Origin: Agarivorans albus
GTDB lineage: Bacteria > Pseudomonadota > Gammaproteobacteria > Enterobacterales > Celerinatantimonadaceae
Length of the DNA: 64,000 nt
Reading direction: 5' to 3'
Assembly (NCBI RefSeq): GCF_019670105.1
Contig: NZ_AP023032.1
Span: 4,286,001 to 4,350,000 of the forward strand
Position 1 is the stretch's first letter, and each line of letters opens with the position of its first letter. Shown in pieces: positions 19,123 to 28,074 of this stretch. Both the position numbers and the translations under genes were made by a program. The notes under the pieces were generated by a model. It was not told where the DNA came from. It searched no databases and was given only the letters and a program-made list of their open reading frames with translations.

Positions 19123-20826
19123 ATGAACAAATTCGCAGTACTAGGTAGCACAGCCTTAGTATCGTTAGTGTTAAGCGCTTGCGGTGGAAGTGAAAGCGGC
19201 AACGACAATGAAACCCCACCAAGTACAGATCCAGTAAGCGGCACTTTTATTGACGCCGCCGTAGAAGGATTATTCTATAAAGCGGCGCCGAGTGGATTAA
19301 GTGGCTACACCAACGCTGAAGGTACCTTTGAGGTTAAGCCCGACGATGTAGTGTCATTTTACTTGGGCGGCGAGAACGGCATGTTCATCGGTAACAGCTC
19401 TTATCGTAGCGTTGTTTCTCCCTTTGAAGTAACCGCCGATACTGGTTCTGCAATGAACTTAGCGCGAATACTGCAATCATTAGATGATGCGAGTACTGGC
19501 AGCATTGTTATTCCAGAAGATATTGCAAAGCCAGCAGCCGACAGCAATACCTTAATTGCGCTCAAGCAAGTGAAACTAAATAACCTAGATTCTGCAGATG
19601 CGTTGCTAGAAGAAGTAAGCGCTAGCGAGTGGGTATCAGAACAAGAAGCAGCAGCGCATTTAAGCGAGTCACTAGATGGCATTGAGCGCGGCGACAGTGA
19701 CGTGATTGATGCGTTTAGTAAGGGAAGTGGCGAGTACTTACGTTTATCTGAAGTAGTTATGACCGGCCAATACGGCGATAACTCAACGGTATTTCAGAAT
19801 GTTCACATGGATAGAACAATTCCTGATGAGGCATTCAAAAATGCGAGCTTTGGTATAAGCTCTGAGGTGCTGTATCTAGCCGAAGACTCTTTGGTGCTTA
19901 AAGCAGGCTCTTCTGATCAACGTTATAGCTCGCAGTGGGCGAAAGAGTTCATTGCCTGTGAGTTAAACGGCGGTGAATTCACCGTGAACAACAATACTCC
20001 AGAGTGTTTTAATGCTGATTCAAACACATACTCTGCCGAAGACTTTGCGATTGAACCTGGCTTCCAGTTAGTGGTTAAAGACCCAAGCCAAGTTAACTCT
20101 GACGATGAAACAATAGACTACGCAGAAGTGGCTAATTTTGGTGGCTTATTTGCGTGTATGAACGAACAAGACTGTAGCCAAGCAAACTTAAGCACTTTAG
20201 GCGAAAGCGAATTTGAAGACGATGGTGAGCTTAAGCAACAAACCTATAGCACCAGCTACGACACTGCTACAGGGATTTACACAGATCAAACCATTGAAGT
20301 GACTCTTGACAGTACCGGTAATCAACTAAGAGAAAGCACATCTACCTCATACAGCTACTTGGTTAATCCAAACGTAGACAATGGCGAGCGCTATATCGAT
20401 TTTAGAGGTACTTGGTTAGCCGAAACCAACATCGCAGGCTGTAGCTTAACTGGTCAAGTTAACTACCAGTTTGGTGAAAGTGAGATTCATGTTGTAGGTA
20501 AAGAGTTACATACTCAACAAGGTGGCGAATGTACCTTGGAAGATATGGATGAAACCGTGTCTTACGCAGAGCTAGCTAACATGGCATTTTGGTGGTTTGG
20601 CGTTAATGAGGGCCAACAAACCAAAGCAACTCTTGCTCAACTAAACTCTTCTGTTCGCTGGTGTGATGACGACGAAATCATTGAAGGACAATTATGCCAA
20701 AGCCCTAAAATTGAGCAGTGGACGTATGTTGCCGCTGGCAAAAACTGGGACCAAGGTGTATTAACATCTAGCGCATTTGTGCAAGGCCAAAAAAGCTTCA
20801 TCACAACATTTCGAAAAACTAATTAG
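19123..20826 (+). CDS. Large lipoprotein of unknown function
   Basis: 567 residues. Lipobox LVLSAC (Cys at residue 20) with GGSESGNDNETPPSTDP after it, a flexible linker typical of outer-membrane lipoproteins. FIDAAVEGLFYKAAPSGLSGYTNAEGTFEV is the 'VEGL-Y' transthyretin-like repeat module that I associate with Shewanella/Alteromonas surface lipoproteins. The rest (to residue 567) is acidic, rich in Thr/Ser/Asp and four to six cysteines (CELNGG, PECF, FACMNEQDCS, AGCSLTG, WCDDDE, LCQSP) that could form disulfides. I recognise no catalytic motif. GH31 lies upstream in the other direction. A terminator follows. Confidence 0.75.
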   Translation: MNKFAVLGSTALVSLVLSACGGSESGNDNETPPSTDPVSGTFIDAAVEGLFYKAAPSGLSGYTNAEGTFEVKPDDVVSFYLGGENGMFIGNSSYRSVVSPFEVTADTGSAMNLARILQSLDDASTGSIVIPEDIAKPAADSNTLIALKQVKLNNLDSADALLEEVSASEWVSEQEAAAHLSESLDGIERGDSDVIDAFSKGSGEYLRLSEVVMTGQYGDNSTVFQNVHMDRTIPDEAFKNASFGISSEVLYLAEDSLVLKAGSSDQRYSSQWAKEFIACELNGGEFTVNNNTPECFNADSNTYSAEDFAIEPGFQLVVKDPSQVNSDDETIDYAEVANFGGLFACMNEQDCSQANLSTLGESEFEDDGELKQQTYSTSYDTATGIYTDQTIEVTLDSTGNQLRESTSTSYSYLVNPNVDNGERYIDFRGTWLAETNIAGCSLTGQVNYQFGESEIHVVGKELHTQQGGECTLEDMDETVSYAELANMAFWWFGVNEGQQTKATLAQLNSSVRWCDDDEIIEGQLCQSPKIEQWTYVAAGKNWDQGVLTSSAFVQGQKSFITTFRKTN

Positions 20827-20838
20827 ATAGTTTCATCC

Positions 20839-20862
20839 AAAAGGCGCTTTAGAGCGCCTTTT
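20839..20862. terminator. Terminator between lipoprotein and multihaem cytochrome genes
   Basis: AAAAGGCGCT-TTAG-AGCGCCTTTT, a perfect 10-bp stem between convergent genes. It reads as a terminator in both directions. Confidence 0.85.
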
Positions 20863-20876
20863 CCTTACCATCTAAC

Positions 20877-23126
20877 TTATTGATTTAATTGCCGCTTTAA
20901 ACGCTGCACGACTTCTGCAGGTACCACCGCTTGTAATTGCAAAATACATAGCTGTGCCTTTCTATCTTTATGCCTTACCTTCATTTCGCACAAGGCAAAT
21001 AAATGCTGCGGATTGCGTCCGGTATCGTAGGCTTTGTTTAATACTTGCTGCGCTTTGACCAAATCAAAAGCTTCTAAGGATAAGCCGTAAACATACCAAT
21101 AATGAGCATTACTTGGCTCTAGCTCTGTGGCTTGTGCAAAATAGCTCACCGCTAGCTGCGCCTTTTTTTGCCTCAATAAGCTTAAACCGCTGCTATAGGG
21201 GATCGCAGCACTGGCAGGCTGAGCCAAACGCCCTTGCTTGAGTACATTGAATGCGGCCGTTTCATTGCCTAAATGGCGATATAAATCGGCTAAATTAACG
21301 TAGCTGTTGGCAAAATAAGGCTCTATTTTAATTGCTTGTAAATAGCTAGCTTCCGCCTCATTAAACTCGCCAGTAGCAAGGTAAACACCGGCTAGATTGT
21401 TCAGTGCAAATGCACGGTCGGCATTGACTAACTGAACCTCTTGGTATTCCTTAAGTGCTGGCCATAATTGCTGTTGCTGTTGCTTAGTTAAACTTGCCCA
21501 GCCTTTAACCAAGCTAGCAGCAGTCTCACTTCTTACTGCTAGGGTTGAGTCATCCAGTAGAGGAGACAATAAGCGCCAGCGTTCTGCTATAGGGTAATGC
21601 CGAGCACTACTTACTGCCCCTAAACGAATCAACTCGTACTCGCTGCTAACAGCTCGCGCAGTGGCAATCACACTATTACGGCCAGGAAACTGCGCCAGTC
21701 GCTCTAGAGCAGAGGCGCGAATAATGCTGCTTTCTAAGGGGTTTTGCGCCACGTAAGCCAAGCCTTGTTCGGCAGAGGGTAAACCTTGGTCTGCAGCAAA
21801 AAATGCTTCAGAGAAATGATTATTATCTAAGTAATTTGATTTAGGAAACCATTGCCGCAGCCATTGAAGCGCCCAATTATTGTCTTTATCTTGGTGGCAA
21901 GAAGTACACACATTTGGGGTGCCAATCGCCTGACTCAGATCGGGGCGCGGAACTTGCCAACTATGGTCTCGCCGTGGGTCTACCTGCATGTAAGTCGTTG
22001 CCGGCATATGACAAGAGCTGCACATTGCAGCCTCACTATCCGCTGGGTGAAAACTATGTTTTTCGGGAGTATATTCAGCCGCTACATGGCACTGCGCACA
22101 TAGCGCTGGCTCTGCCATTTTTAATTGGCCAGAATGCACATTATGGCAATTACTGCAGCTTACTCCAGCATGCTTCATTTTTGACTGCTGAAATGAGCCC
22201 CAAACATACACTTCATCGTATATCTGGCCATCATCATGATAGAGCTCGGCGCTTATCAAGCTGGGTTGATAGCGCTCGAGCAAAGATCCCGCCACGTGGT
22301 CATTGCTTTCGCTTATTTGCAAACGGCGGCTGTGGCACTGCGCGCAGACTTTAAGTTGCTGGCTTTGTTGGTGGCTGGCAGCACTCAAAGTAGATTCGCC
22401 AGCTTGGTAGGTCCATTCACTCACCGCCGCTTGTAGAGTACGAGAAAAGCCACTGTACTGGCCTAAACTGGCTAGTGCAGCTTGCTTATTGTCACTTTGA
22501 GTCCACTTGATGTGGTCGCTGGCGGGGCCGTGGCAAGCTTCGCAGCCAACGTTGATTTCAAACCAAGTGGTATTGTAGGTGTTGCTGCTGCCGTCGTAGC
22601 CCTTTTGCAAACTAGTTGAATGACAGTCTGCACACATATAGTTCCAATTTTGCCCAGCATTGGTCCAATAAAATTCATCAGTTTTTTGTTGATTGGGATA
22701 TAGATGAAACCAACGCTGGCCACCTTGTTGCGTGCTTCTAGAGTCCCAAGCAAAGGGAATGAGCTGCACTCGACCATCGGCAAATTCCACCATGTATTGC
22801 TGCAGCGGTTCAAAGCCAAAGGTGTAAGTTATTTGGTAATCGGAAAATTCACCGTTAGGCCCCTCAATATTGACCCAATATTCAGCGCCTTTACGAAAGA
22901 AGCGGTTGGTTTTACCTGCAAACTCTAGGCTGGCATTGGCGAAGTCGCCTAGTATCGATTGCTCATCGGCATGGCGCATTGCCATGTCATGATGAGAGCC
23001 CTGCCATTGTTGATATTGCGTTTGATGACACTCTATGCAGCTATTGGTTCCGACATATTCAGCCGCCGATATACATAAGCTTACACCTAGCCAAACAAAT
23101 ACAAGCCCAAACAGCCCCTGCCTCAT
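20877..23126 (-). CDS. Octahaem c-type cytochrome with TPR domain
   Basis: 749 residues with a signal peptide (GLFGLVFVWLGVSLCISAAE). Eight CXXCH haem motifs are readable between about residues 30 and 410: CIECH, CADCH, CEACH, CAQCH, CSNCH, CAQCH, CSSCH and CTSCH. A helical HEAT-like segment (about 430-570) and tetratricopeptide repeats (about 570-740; AFALNNLAGVYLATGEFNEAEASYLQAIKIEPYFANSYVNLADLYRHLGN) follow. It is a periplasmic electron-transfer or scaffold protein; I know of no assigned function. There is no adjacent quinol oxidase or maturation gene. GAGAAGGGTAGGC precedes the ATG. Confidence 0.9.
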   Translation of the reverse strand: MRQGLFGLVFVWLGVSLCISAAEYVGTNSCIECHQTQYQQWQGSHHDMAMRHADEQSILGDFANASLEFAGKTNRFFRKGAEYWVNIEGPNGEFSDYQITYTFGFEPLQQYMVEFADGRVQLIPFAWDSRSTQQGGQRWFHLYPNQQKTDEFYWTNAGQNWNYMCADCHSTSLQKGYDGSSNTYNTTWFEINVGCEACHGPASDHIKWTQSDNKQAALASLGQYSGFSRTLQAAVSEWTYQAGESTLSAASHQQSQQLKVCAQCHSRRLQISESNDHVAGSLLERYQPSLISAELYHDDGQIYDEVYVWGSFQQSKMKHAGVSCSNCHNVHSGQLKMAEPALCAQCHVAAEYTPEKHSFHPADSEAAMCSSCHMPATTYMQVDPRRDHSWQVPRPDLSQAIGTPNVCTSCHQDKDNNWALQWLRQWFPKSNYLDNNHFSEAFFAADQGLPSAEQGLAYVAQNPLESSIIRASALERLAQFPGRNSVIATARAVSSEYELIRLGAVSSARHYPIAERWRLLSPLLDDSTLAVRSETAASLVKGWASLTKQQQQQLWPALKEYQEVQLVNADRAFALNNLAGVYLATGEFNEAEASYLQAIKIEPYFANSYVNLADLYRHLGNETAAFNVLKQGRLAQPASAAIPYSSGLSLLRQKKAQLAVSYFAQATELEPSNAHYWYVYGLSLEAFDLVKAQQVLNKAYDTGRNPQHLFALCEMKVRHKDRKAQLCILQLQAVVPAEVVQRLKRQLNQ

Positions 23127-23300
23127 GCCTACCCTTCTCCAAAACTATGGATTATCCAGTCATCAAACTTTGCTAGTACCAAGCTAAAATTACTTATCAA
23201 ATCAAATATCTAGCAAGGTATAACTAAAAGTGTAGCAAGTCTTGAACAAATGACGTCACAGAGAAGGGCTAAACCACAAATAACTTAAAGAGGCTTAAGG

Positions 23301-23765
23301 CTAGATGGACGCCAAGCTTTTGCTCATAAACTTGCTGTATGGATCAAGCGGGTAGTTGGCAAAAGGGCCGCAAAACTCAAAACCAAAAGACTGGTAAAGA
23401 GCCCACGCTGGAGCAAACGCGGCCATAGAGCCAGTCTCTAAACTCAGTTGCTGATAACCACTTTCTTGGGCGTCTTTGAGAATATGTTTTAGTAACCCAG
23501 CAGCCACGCCTTTACGCAAATGTTTACTAGCAGTGCGCATAGATTTTAACTCTGCATGCTTAGCGTCAAGTTGCTTTAAAGCGCCACACCCTGCTAGCTC
23601 ATCTCCCAACCAAGCACACCAAAACTTCACGCCCTCGGCCTGCAAACCGCTCACATCCAATGCATGAACACTCTCTATTGGAGAGTGGAGCAACATGTCT
23701 TGGTGGTGCTCTTCTAGCAATGCGATTACTTGCTCGCCTGTTACATCGTTTAAGCGTATATCCAC
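23301..23765 (-). CDS. GNAT family N-acetyltransferase
   Basis: 154 residues, single GNAT domain: LAGCGALKQLDAKHAELKSMRTASKHLRKGVAAGLLKHIL has the motif A loop (HLRKGVAAGLL). SLETGSMAAFAPAWALYQSFGFEFCGPF is the motif B region, as in the PhnO/YafP-like class. It starts at GTG 23765 with AGGA nine bases upstream. The substrate is unknown. Its orientation matches the next two GNAT genes, but the gap and sequence differ, so it is not a third tandem copy. Confidence 0.87.
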   Translation of the reverse strand: MDIRLNDVTGEQVIALLEEHHQDMLLHSPIESVHALDVSGLQAEGVKFWCAWLGDELAGCGALKQLDAKHAELKSMRTASKHLRKGVAAGLLKHILKDAQESGYQQLSLETGSMAAFAPAWALYQSFGFEFCGPFANYPLDPYSKFMSKSLASI

Positions 23766-23851
23766 TGACTATTTCCTAATAACTCAACAAGCCATTAGCA
23801 TTGAATATATAGGCTTAAAATTCAATCCAATTAACAGTAAGGCGCTGCTGT

Positions 23852-24256
23852 TTAGCGTTCCATATAAAGCTTTGGATCTGAAATTTGGTTAAACCCAAAA
23901 CCACGATACAACTCATGTGCATCTTTAGTTGCGAGTTTGAATCGGCGTACGTTTTGTAATTTAGGGTGAGCCATAATCCGGTGCATCATGGCTTTGGCTA
24001 AGCCTTTACCTCTATGCTCCTCCAATACAAAGATGTCGGCTAAATAAGCAACGGTGGAATAATCAGAGACAACTCTGGCAAAAGCTACTTGCTGCTGTTT
24101 AAGGTCAAAAGCAGCAAAACACATGGAATTATCAATCGACGTTTTAACCGCTCCTTTAGAAATCCCTTTCGCCCAGTAAGAGCTCACCAACACCTCATGA
24201 ATAAGTGCTAAATCGAGCTGTTCTTTGTTAGTACCAACATAGTATCCCTGTTGCAT
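23852..24256 (-). CDS. GNAT N-acetyltransferase, tandem paralogue 1
   Basis: 134 residues from ATG 24256, which follows GAGGGAAGG; the frame extends 48 codons further upstream but without GNAT-like sequence. SDYSTVAYLADIFVLEEHRGKGLAKAMMHRIM holds the acetyl-CoA loop (HRGKGLA), and ATKDAHELYRGFGF the C-terminal motif. It is very similar to the next gene (24635-25072) over its whole length, including YWAKGI, SIDNS-CFA, RVVSDYST-AYLADIFVLEEH and FKLAT-DAH. This indicates a tandem duplication. This small GNAT type resembles YpeA/ElaA-sized enzymes; substrate unknown. Confidence 0.88.
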   Translation of the reverse strand: MQQGYYVGTNKEQLDLALIHEVLVSSYWAKGISKGAVKTSIDNSMCFAAFDLKQQQVAFARVVSDYSTVAYLADIFVLEEHRGKGLAKAMMHRIMAHPKLQNVRRFKLATKDAHELYRGFGFNQISDPKLYMER

Positions 24257-24561
24257 GCTCAGCCTTCCCTCATTAACCCACCCCACATTGATTGGCGTAA
24301 ATTTAGTCAGCAATAAGCTAAGCCTCAAGCCCCTCAGGGTAACGTTTGGTAACTTTGCCATCGGCATTTGTAACAATTTGGTAACATTCATTCTAAACAC
24401 TTACAACGTAAGGCTTTAGGGCATGTAAGAGAAAGATAAGCAAGATAGACCAGATACTCACTTATGCTAAAAATGTGATTTAGATTGGTACCCTGCTGCC
24501 GTTTAACATCGGTTTAATGCAACTAGCTTCGATAGCTTAAAGGCTGTAGTAAGGAACAAAA

Positions 24562-24620
24562 ACGCTGCAGAAAGCAGCGTAAAGTAGATATTGAAGGCAA
24601 GTCGCGGCAACAGGCGACTT
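24562..24620. repeat. Two hairpins between the tandem GNAT genes
   Basis: ACGCTGC-AGAAA-GCAGCGT at 24562-24580, and AAGTCGC (24599-24605) paired with GCGACTT (24614-24620), extendable by TTGAAG/CTTCAA. Probably transcription ends of the upstream minus-strand copy; T tracts are weak. Confidence 0.5.
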
Positions 24621-24634
24621 CAACATAAGATTTG

Positions 24635-25072
24635 TTAGCTTTGAGGAAGCAAATAGAAGTTTGGCTGCCAACGCTCCATATGTATTTCTGGATGGGCTAA
24701 CTCGGTAAAGCCAAACTGCTGATAAAGGCCATGTGCGTCTTGGGTCGCTAACTTAAAGCGGCGAATCCCCTGTAGCCTAGGATGGGCCATAATGCGATGC
24801 ATTAGTGCCTTAGCCAAACCCTTACCTTGGTGTTCTTCTAAGACAAAAATATCGGCTAAATAGGCGAAGGTGCTGTAATCGCTAATCACCCGAGCAAAAC
24901 CAACTTGCTGTTTTTGATAGTTATAAACAGCAAAACACAATGAATTATCGATGGATTGTTCAACCGTAGCGCGAGGGATACCTTTAGCCCAGTAAGACTT
25001 AGTTAATACACTATGAATCAGCGAGATATCTAACTCTGCTTGGTTAGTACTTATAAAATAATCTGGATGCAT
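24635..25072 (-). CDS. GNAT N-acetyltransferase, tandem paralogue 2
   Basis: 145 residues, ATG at 25072 preceded by GGGGGAC. The sequence follows paralogue 1 from STNQAELDISLIHSVLTKSYWAKGI through FVLEEHQGKGLAKALMHRIMAHPRLQ to LYQQFGFTELAHPEIHMERWQ, with a slightly longer C-terminus (QPNFYLLPQS). The acetyl-CoA loop is HQGKGLA. The two copies are close but clearly diverged, so the duplication is not very recent or they differ in substrate. No function can be assigned. Confidence 0.88.
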   Translation of the reverse strand: MHPDYFISTNQAELDISLIHSVLTKSYWAKGIPRATVEQSIDNSLCFAVYNYQKQQVGFARVISDYSTFAYLADIFVLEEHQGKGLAKALMHRIMAHPRLQGIRRFKLATQDAHGLYQQFGFTELAHPEIHMERWQPNFYLLPQS

Positions 25073-25229
25073 TGACGAATGTCCCCCTGATTGTTCTTGC
25101 GCGCCTTTATCTCAAATAATCTACCGATTGTATTACGCTAACACAAGGTTTTAAGGCGTATTTCTTGCGCTTTACGAAATAATCATTAGTCAATTACTAA
25201 ATCACTCATAATTTTTTGAAGTGACTGTT

Positions 25230-25772
25230 TTAAAAGCTAAAACCTGCAGGGTATTGATGATAGCCATCAAAATTCTGTTTACTTAAAGGCATGCCCTGCT
25301 GACGTAAAATCGCATAGCTCATCGTGTAGTGAAAAAAGAAATTTGGCAGCATATATTGTTGCAGGTATTCACTTGGGCTTAGCGATAATTTAGCAAACCC
25401 AGCCTGAGTAGAAATATTACTCGGGGTACTTTGCTCAAATTGTTCAGCTTTTAACTGCTGCAAACACCTTACACTGCTGTGCAATTGCTGCTGCAAACTC
25501 TGATAAGAAATAAGCTCTGGGCTAAAGTTTTCGATATCTTGGCCCGCTAAAGGTAAGCAACAACGCAGACTAAAACCAATGGCGGTGCTAATTTGTTGCC
25601 CCAATGGAAACATGTCGTCGGCAAGTTTGGCGGCCAATAATTGTGCTTCGCTTAGGCCCTGTTCCTCGGCAAATAACTGCATATCACTAAGTAATTCATC
25701 GAGCTGATTTAAATAGTGTAAAAACAGTGGTACCGATAATTGATAAAGCTTATTGGGTTTGGGATCTGTCAT
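25230..25772 (-). CDS. DUF1993 family protein
   Basis: 180 residues, cytoplasmic (no signal or membrane segment) and mostly helical. PLFLHYLNQLDELLSDMQLFAEEQGLSEAQLLAAKLADDMFPLGQQI is the DUF1993 start. AGFAKLSLSPSEYLQQYMLPNFFFHYTMSYAILRQQGMPLSKQNFDG is its conserved end. DUF1993 is distantly related to the DinB-like helical bundle, where His residues can bind metal (FHY here), but no activity is established. AGGACGAAC precedes the ATG. Confidence 0.85.
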   Translation of the reverse strand: MTDPKPNKLYQLSVPLFLHYLNQLDELLSDMQLFAEEQGLSEAQLLAAKLADDMFPLGQQISTAIGFSLRCCLPLAGQDIENFSPELISYQSLQQQLHSSVRCLQQLKAEQFEQSTPSNISTQAGFAKLSLSPSEYLQQYMLPNFFFHYTMSYAILRQQGMPLSKQNFDGYHQYPAGFSF

Positions 25773-25859
25773 GCTGTTCGTCCTTAAACTAAGCCTATGT
25801 TATAACGGGTTTAGAAATGATTAATCAAGGTGAAACTCGCATTGTTGGTTTGGAATAAG

Positions 25860-26099
25860 GTGAAAAACGTACTAACAAGCCTCACTGTAGAGCAACAGCG
25901 AATCTGGATTATTTCGCGTCACGATAGCTTAAGCCATCAAGATATTTATCCGCTCAGTGAATCAGACTTAGTGGGGAAAAACTGGCAACAACGTGGCTTT
26001 TCCGAACATCACGTAAACCAGATAGAAAGACTAAAACGCGGTGCTTTAATAGAAGTACCTCAGCATACTCATTTAGTAACGATCACCCGAGTTAAATAG
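25860..26099 (+). CDS. Small hypothetical protein
   Basis: 79 residues if started at GTG 25860 (GGAATAAG just upstream), or 89 from GTG 25830. It is a soluble, slightly basic protein with a helical, Gln/His-rich middle (QQRIWIISRHDSLSHQDIYPLSESDLVGKNWQQRGFSEHHVNQIERLKRGALIEVP). I recognise no family. A strong terminator follows 26 bp later, supporting a real transcription unit. The start is uncertain, and both candidates are GTG. Confidence 0.5.
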   Translation: MKNVLTSLTVEQQRIWIISRHDSLSHQDIYPLSESDLVGKNWQQRGFSEHHVNQIERLKRGALIEVPQHTHLVTITRVK

Positions 26100-26125
26100 T
26101 CGCGCTACCATACCAGCCAAAACAG

Positions 26126-26150
26126 AAAAGGGCCTTACGGCCCTTTTTTT
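26126..26150. terminator. Bidirectional terminator
   Basis: AAAAGGGCC-TTAC-GGCCCTTTTTTT between convergent genes: a 9-bp stem with A and T tracts that serves both strands. Confidence 0.9.
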
Positions 26151-26170
26151 GTTACTCAACAACTATGTTG

Positions 26171-27532
26171 TTATGGTGCCATAGTATCTACATTTAGCAC
26201 TAAATCACTAAAGTCATCGGTGGCTACTGCTGTGTAAACACCGCCGTTCTCAATAGTGGCCATGGTTTCAATTGCTGGGCTGTAAGTAGTATCGCTAGCT
26301 AAAATAACGGCGAAGGTATAGGTGCCGCCAGCGACATTAAGTACCGCATTATCTTTAAAGTTAATCCCAGCTAACACTACGGTGTCTGCGCTAAAGTTGC
26401 CATCGGCAGAAGCATGAATATCAACTGGGCCTAAGTCACCTGCAGTTGGGCTTGCATGTACTACGCGAACCTTAGAGTAAAGCGCTACCGAGCGTAAATC
26501 TTCACTAATTACCAGTGGTTCAATGGTACTGTCAGTAATCGAGTTTAATTTGCCTACAGCATAGATACTGGTTTCGGCTCCCGCATCCAACATCACTCCT
26601 GGGGCATCAATAACTACTAAGCTGTTGTCTGCGCTAGCGGCAACACTCAGATCATAACTAGCAGCTGGTAAGTCACCGCTACGAAATGGTATTTCGTTAA
26701 AAGCAATTCCGGTAAAGCCAGTTACAGGAGCACCGCTCGCCAATACATCAACCATCGGTGCATCATCAACTGCATGCACCACTCGTACATGGCTGGTTTC
26801 TGCCATATCACGCACTACCGATACGGCACTGCCATCGGCCAACAACACATTGACTGGCGATACTGAGCCCATGTCGCTATTTGGCACGGCTGTTAACATT
26901 AAATCGCTGCCACCAGCTAACGCCACTTCGCCGCTATCAAAAACCACGGTTTTGCTGCCGGTTCCAGTAATGCGAATTCGGTAGGTATCTGCTGGAACGG
27001 TTACCGGTAAATCTGCGCTATCAACTTTAAATTCTAAGTTAGTAATTGCCGCGGCTTCGCTCGTAATATCAGCTGCTGTGGTTAAATAGATATCCACCCC
27101 ACCCACATCTGGGTGACCATGTAATACATCAAGGCGCACGCTAGCTGCATCTACCGCGTCACTGCTGCGGCTTAGCACTACTGGCTCAATTGAAGCCGCA
27201 TAGTTGAGCGCAATGATGTCGTATTGCATATCCGGAGAGAACTCTAAGTTTGCAGCTATCACTTCAGCATTATCACCAGGCAGAATGGCGTCAACGCTAA
27301 TATCATAACTGCCAGATGCTACCGGTACCCAAGCACTGCCTTGACGGTAATCCACCATACTCAGTCCAGCAAAGGTTTCGCCATTGGCTTTAACTTCAAC
27401 CATTGGCGCGTCGGCGCTTGCATGGGTTACGCGAACTGAGGACATTGGGGTTTCAACGTGGTCGTCATCACTACCACAGGCTGCGAGTAAAACAGCGGAG
27501 CTGAGTAGTAGACCTGATTTGGCAAGTTTCAT
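26171..27532 (-). CDS. DUF4397-domain lipoprotein
   Basis: 453 residues from ATG 27532, preceded by AAGGAAAAG; the frame extends upstream but only as AT-rich hydrophobic nonsense. Lipobox LLAAC (Cys about 19), then GSDDDH linker. Four immunoglobulin-like repeats begin SVRVTHASADAPMVEV, SVRLDVLHGHPDVGGVDIYL, HVRVVHAVDDAPMVDVL and KVRVVHASPTAGDLGPVDIH, the DUF4397 signature (VRVxHAxxDAPxVDV). The function of DUF4397 proteins is unknown. Probably surface-anchored. It is monocistronic with its own terminator. Confidence 0.85.
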   Translation of the reverse strand: MKLAKSGLLLSSAVLLAACGSDDDHVETPMSSVRVTHASADAPMVEVKANGETFAGLSMVDYRQGSAWVPVASGSYDISVDAILPGDNAEVIAANLEFSPDMQYDIIALNYAASIEPVVLSRSSDAVDAASVRLDVLHGHPDVGGVDIYLTTAADITSEAAAITNLEFKVDSADLPVTVPADTYRIRITGTGSKTVVFDSGEVALAGGSDLMLTAVPNSDMGSVSPVNVLLADGSAVSVVRDMAETSHVRVVHAVDDAPMVDVLASGAPVTGFTGIAFNEIPFRSGDLPAASYDLSVAASADNSLVVIDAPGVMLDAGAETSIYAVGKLNSITDSTIEPLVISEDLRSVALYSKVRVVHASPTAGDLGPVDIHASADGNFSADTVVLAGINFKDNAVLNVAGGTYTFAVILASDTTYSPAIETMATIENGGVYTAVATDDFSDLVLNVDTMAP

Positions 27533-28074
27533 GTTCTTTTCCTTAAGTATCTCTGTAGTGGTATCAGCCATTGAAACGCCAAGGAAATAAAATAAGATCA
27601 CAAGAAAAACCGCAGATTGTTTATCGGCGACAAAGAACTTAGATGTGACAGAATGAAAAACAAGCAAACAAAATAAACCATAAAACATTGAAATAATTAA
27701 ATTTAAAAATAACCCTCCTCTCAAAAAGCACAAAACAAACTTGTAACAAAAATGTTATATTTTTATTGTTTGATTCAACAAAATACTTGAGCAATCAATC
27801 TCATTTCCTCGATTTATTCCGCCTAAGCAAACTAAGTTTTTACTTATCTAATTTATTGTTGGGTTCATGAAATATTGCTCTGGATATCTTCGAATGTTAG
27901 CTAGCCCTCAAAAGCTCAAGCAACTTTCATGAAACCGCTTACTTTAAGGTGAATAAGCCACCAATTTAACTACTATAGGCAGCATAGAATGAATACTCAG
28001 CAAGCTGTGACGCTAAACCACTCACTAAAATTCTGAGTAACCAACAAATTGAAGTTAACTAGAGGAACAGCCGC
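27533..28074. other. Divergent intergenic region upstream of DUF4397 and GH3 genes
   Basis: 542 bp, AT-rich, no supported gene. It holds a 12-bp GAAACCGCTTAC motif (27931-27942), one mismatch from the LacI-type operators of the xylo-oligosaccharide locus in reverse orientation. A small TAACA-AAAA-TGTTA repeat sits at 27744-27757. A 15-codon ATG frame at 27988 looks accidental. Confidence 0.55.
27931..27942 (+). promoter_or_regulatory. Candidate LacI-type operator upstream of GH3 gene
   Basis: GAAACCGCTTAC matches the reverse complement of GTAAGCGCTTTC (GAAAGCGCTTAC) at 11 of 12 positions. It lies 133 bp upstream of the GH3 start. The match is short and the function is inferred. Confidence 0.4.

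Noticed and set aside
27988-28035. 15-codon frame before the GH3 gene
   Set aside because: No ribosome binding site of note and composition unlike a leader peptide.
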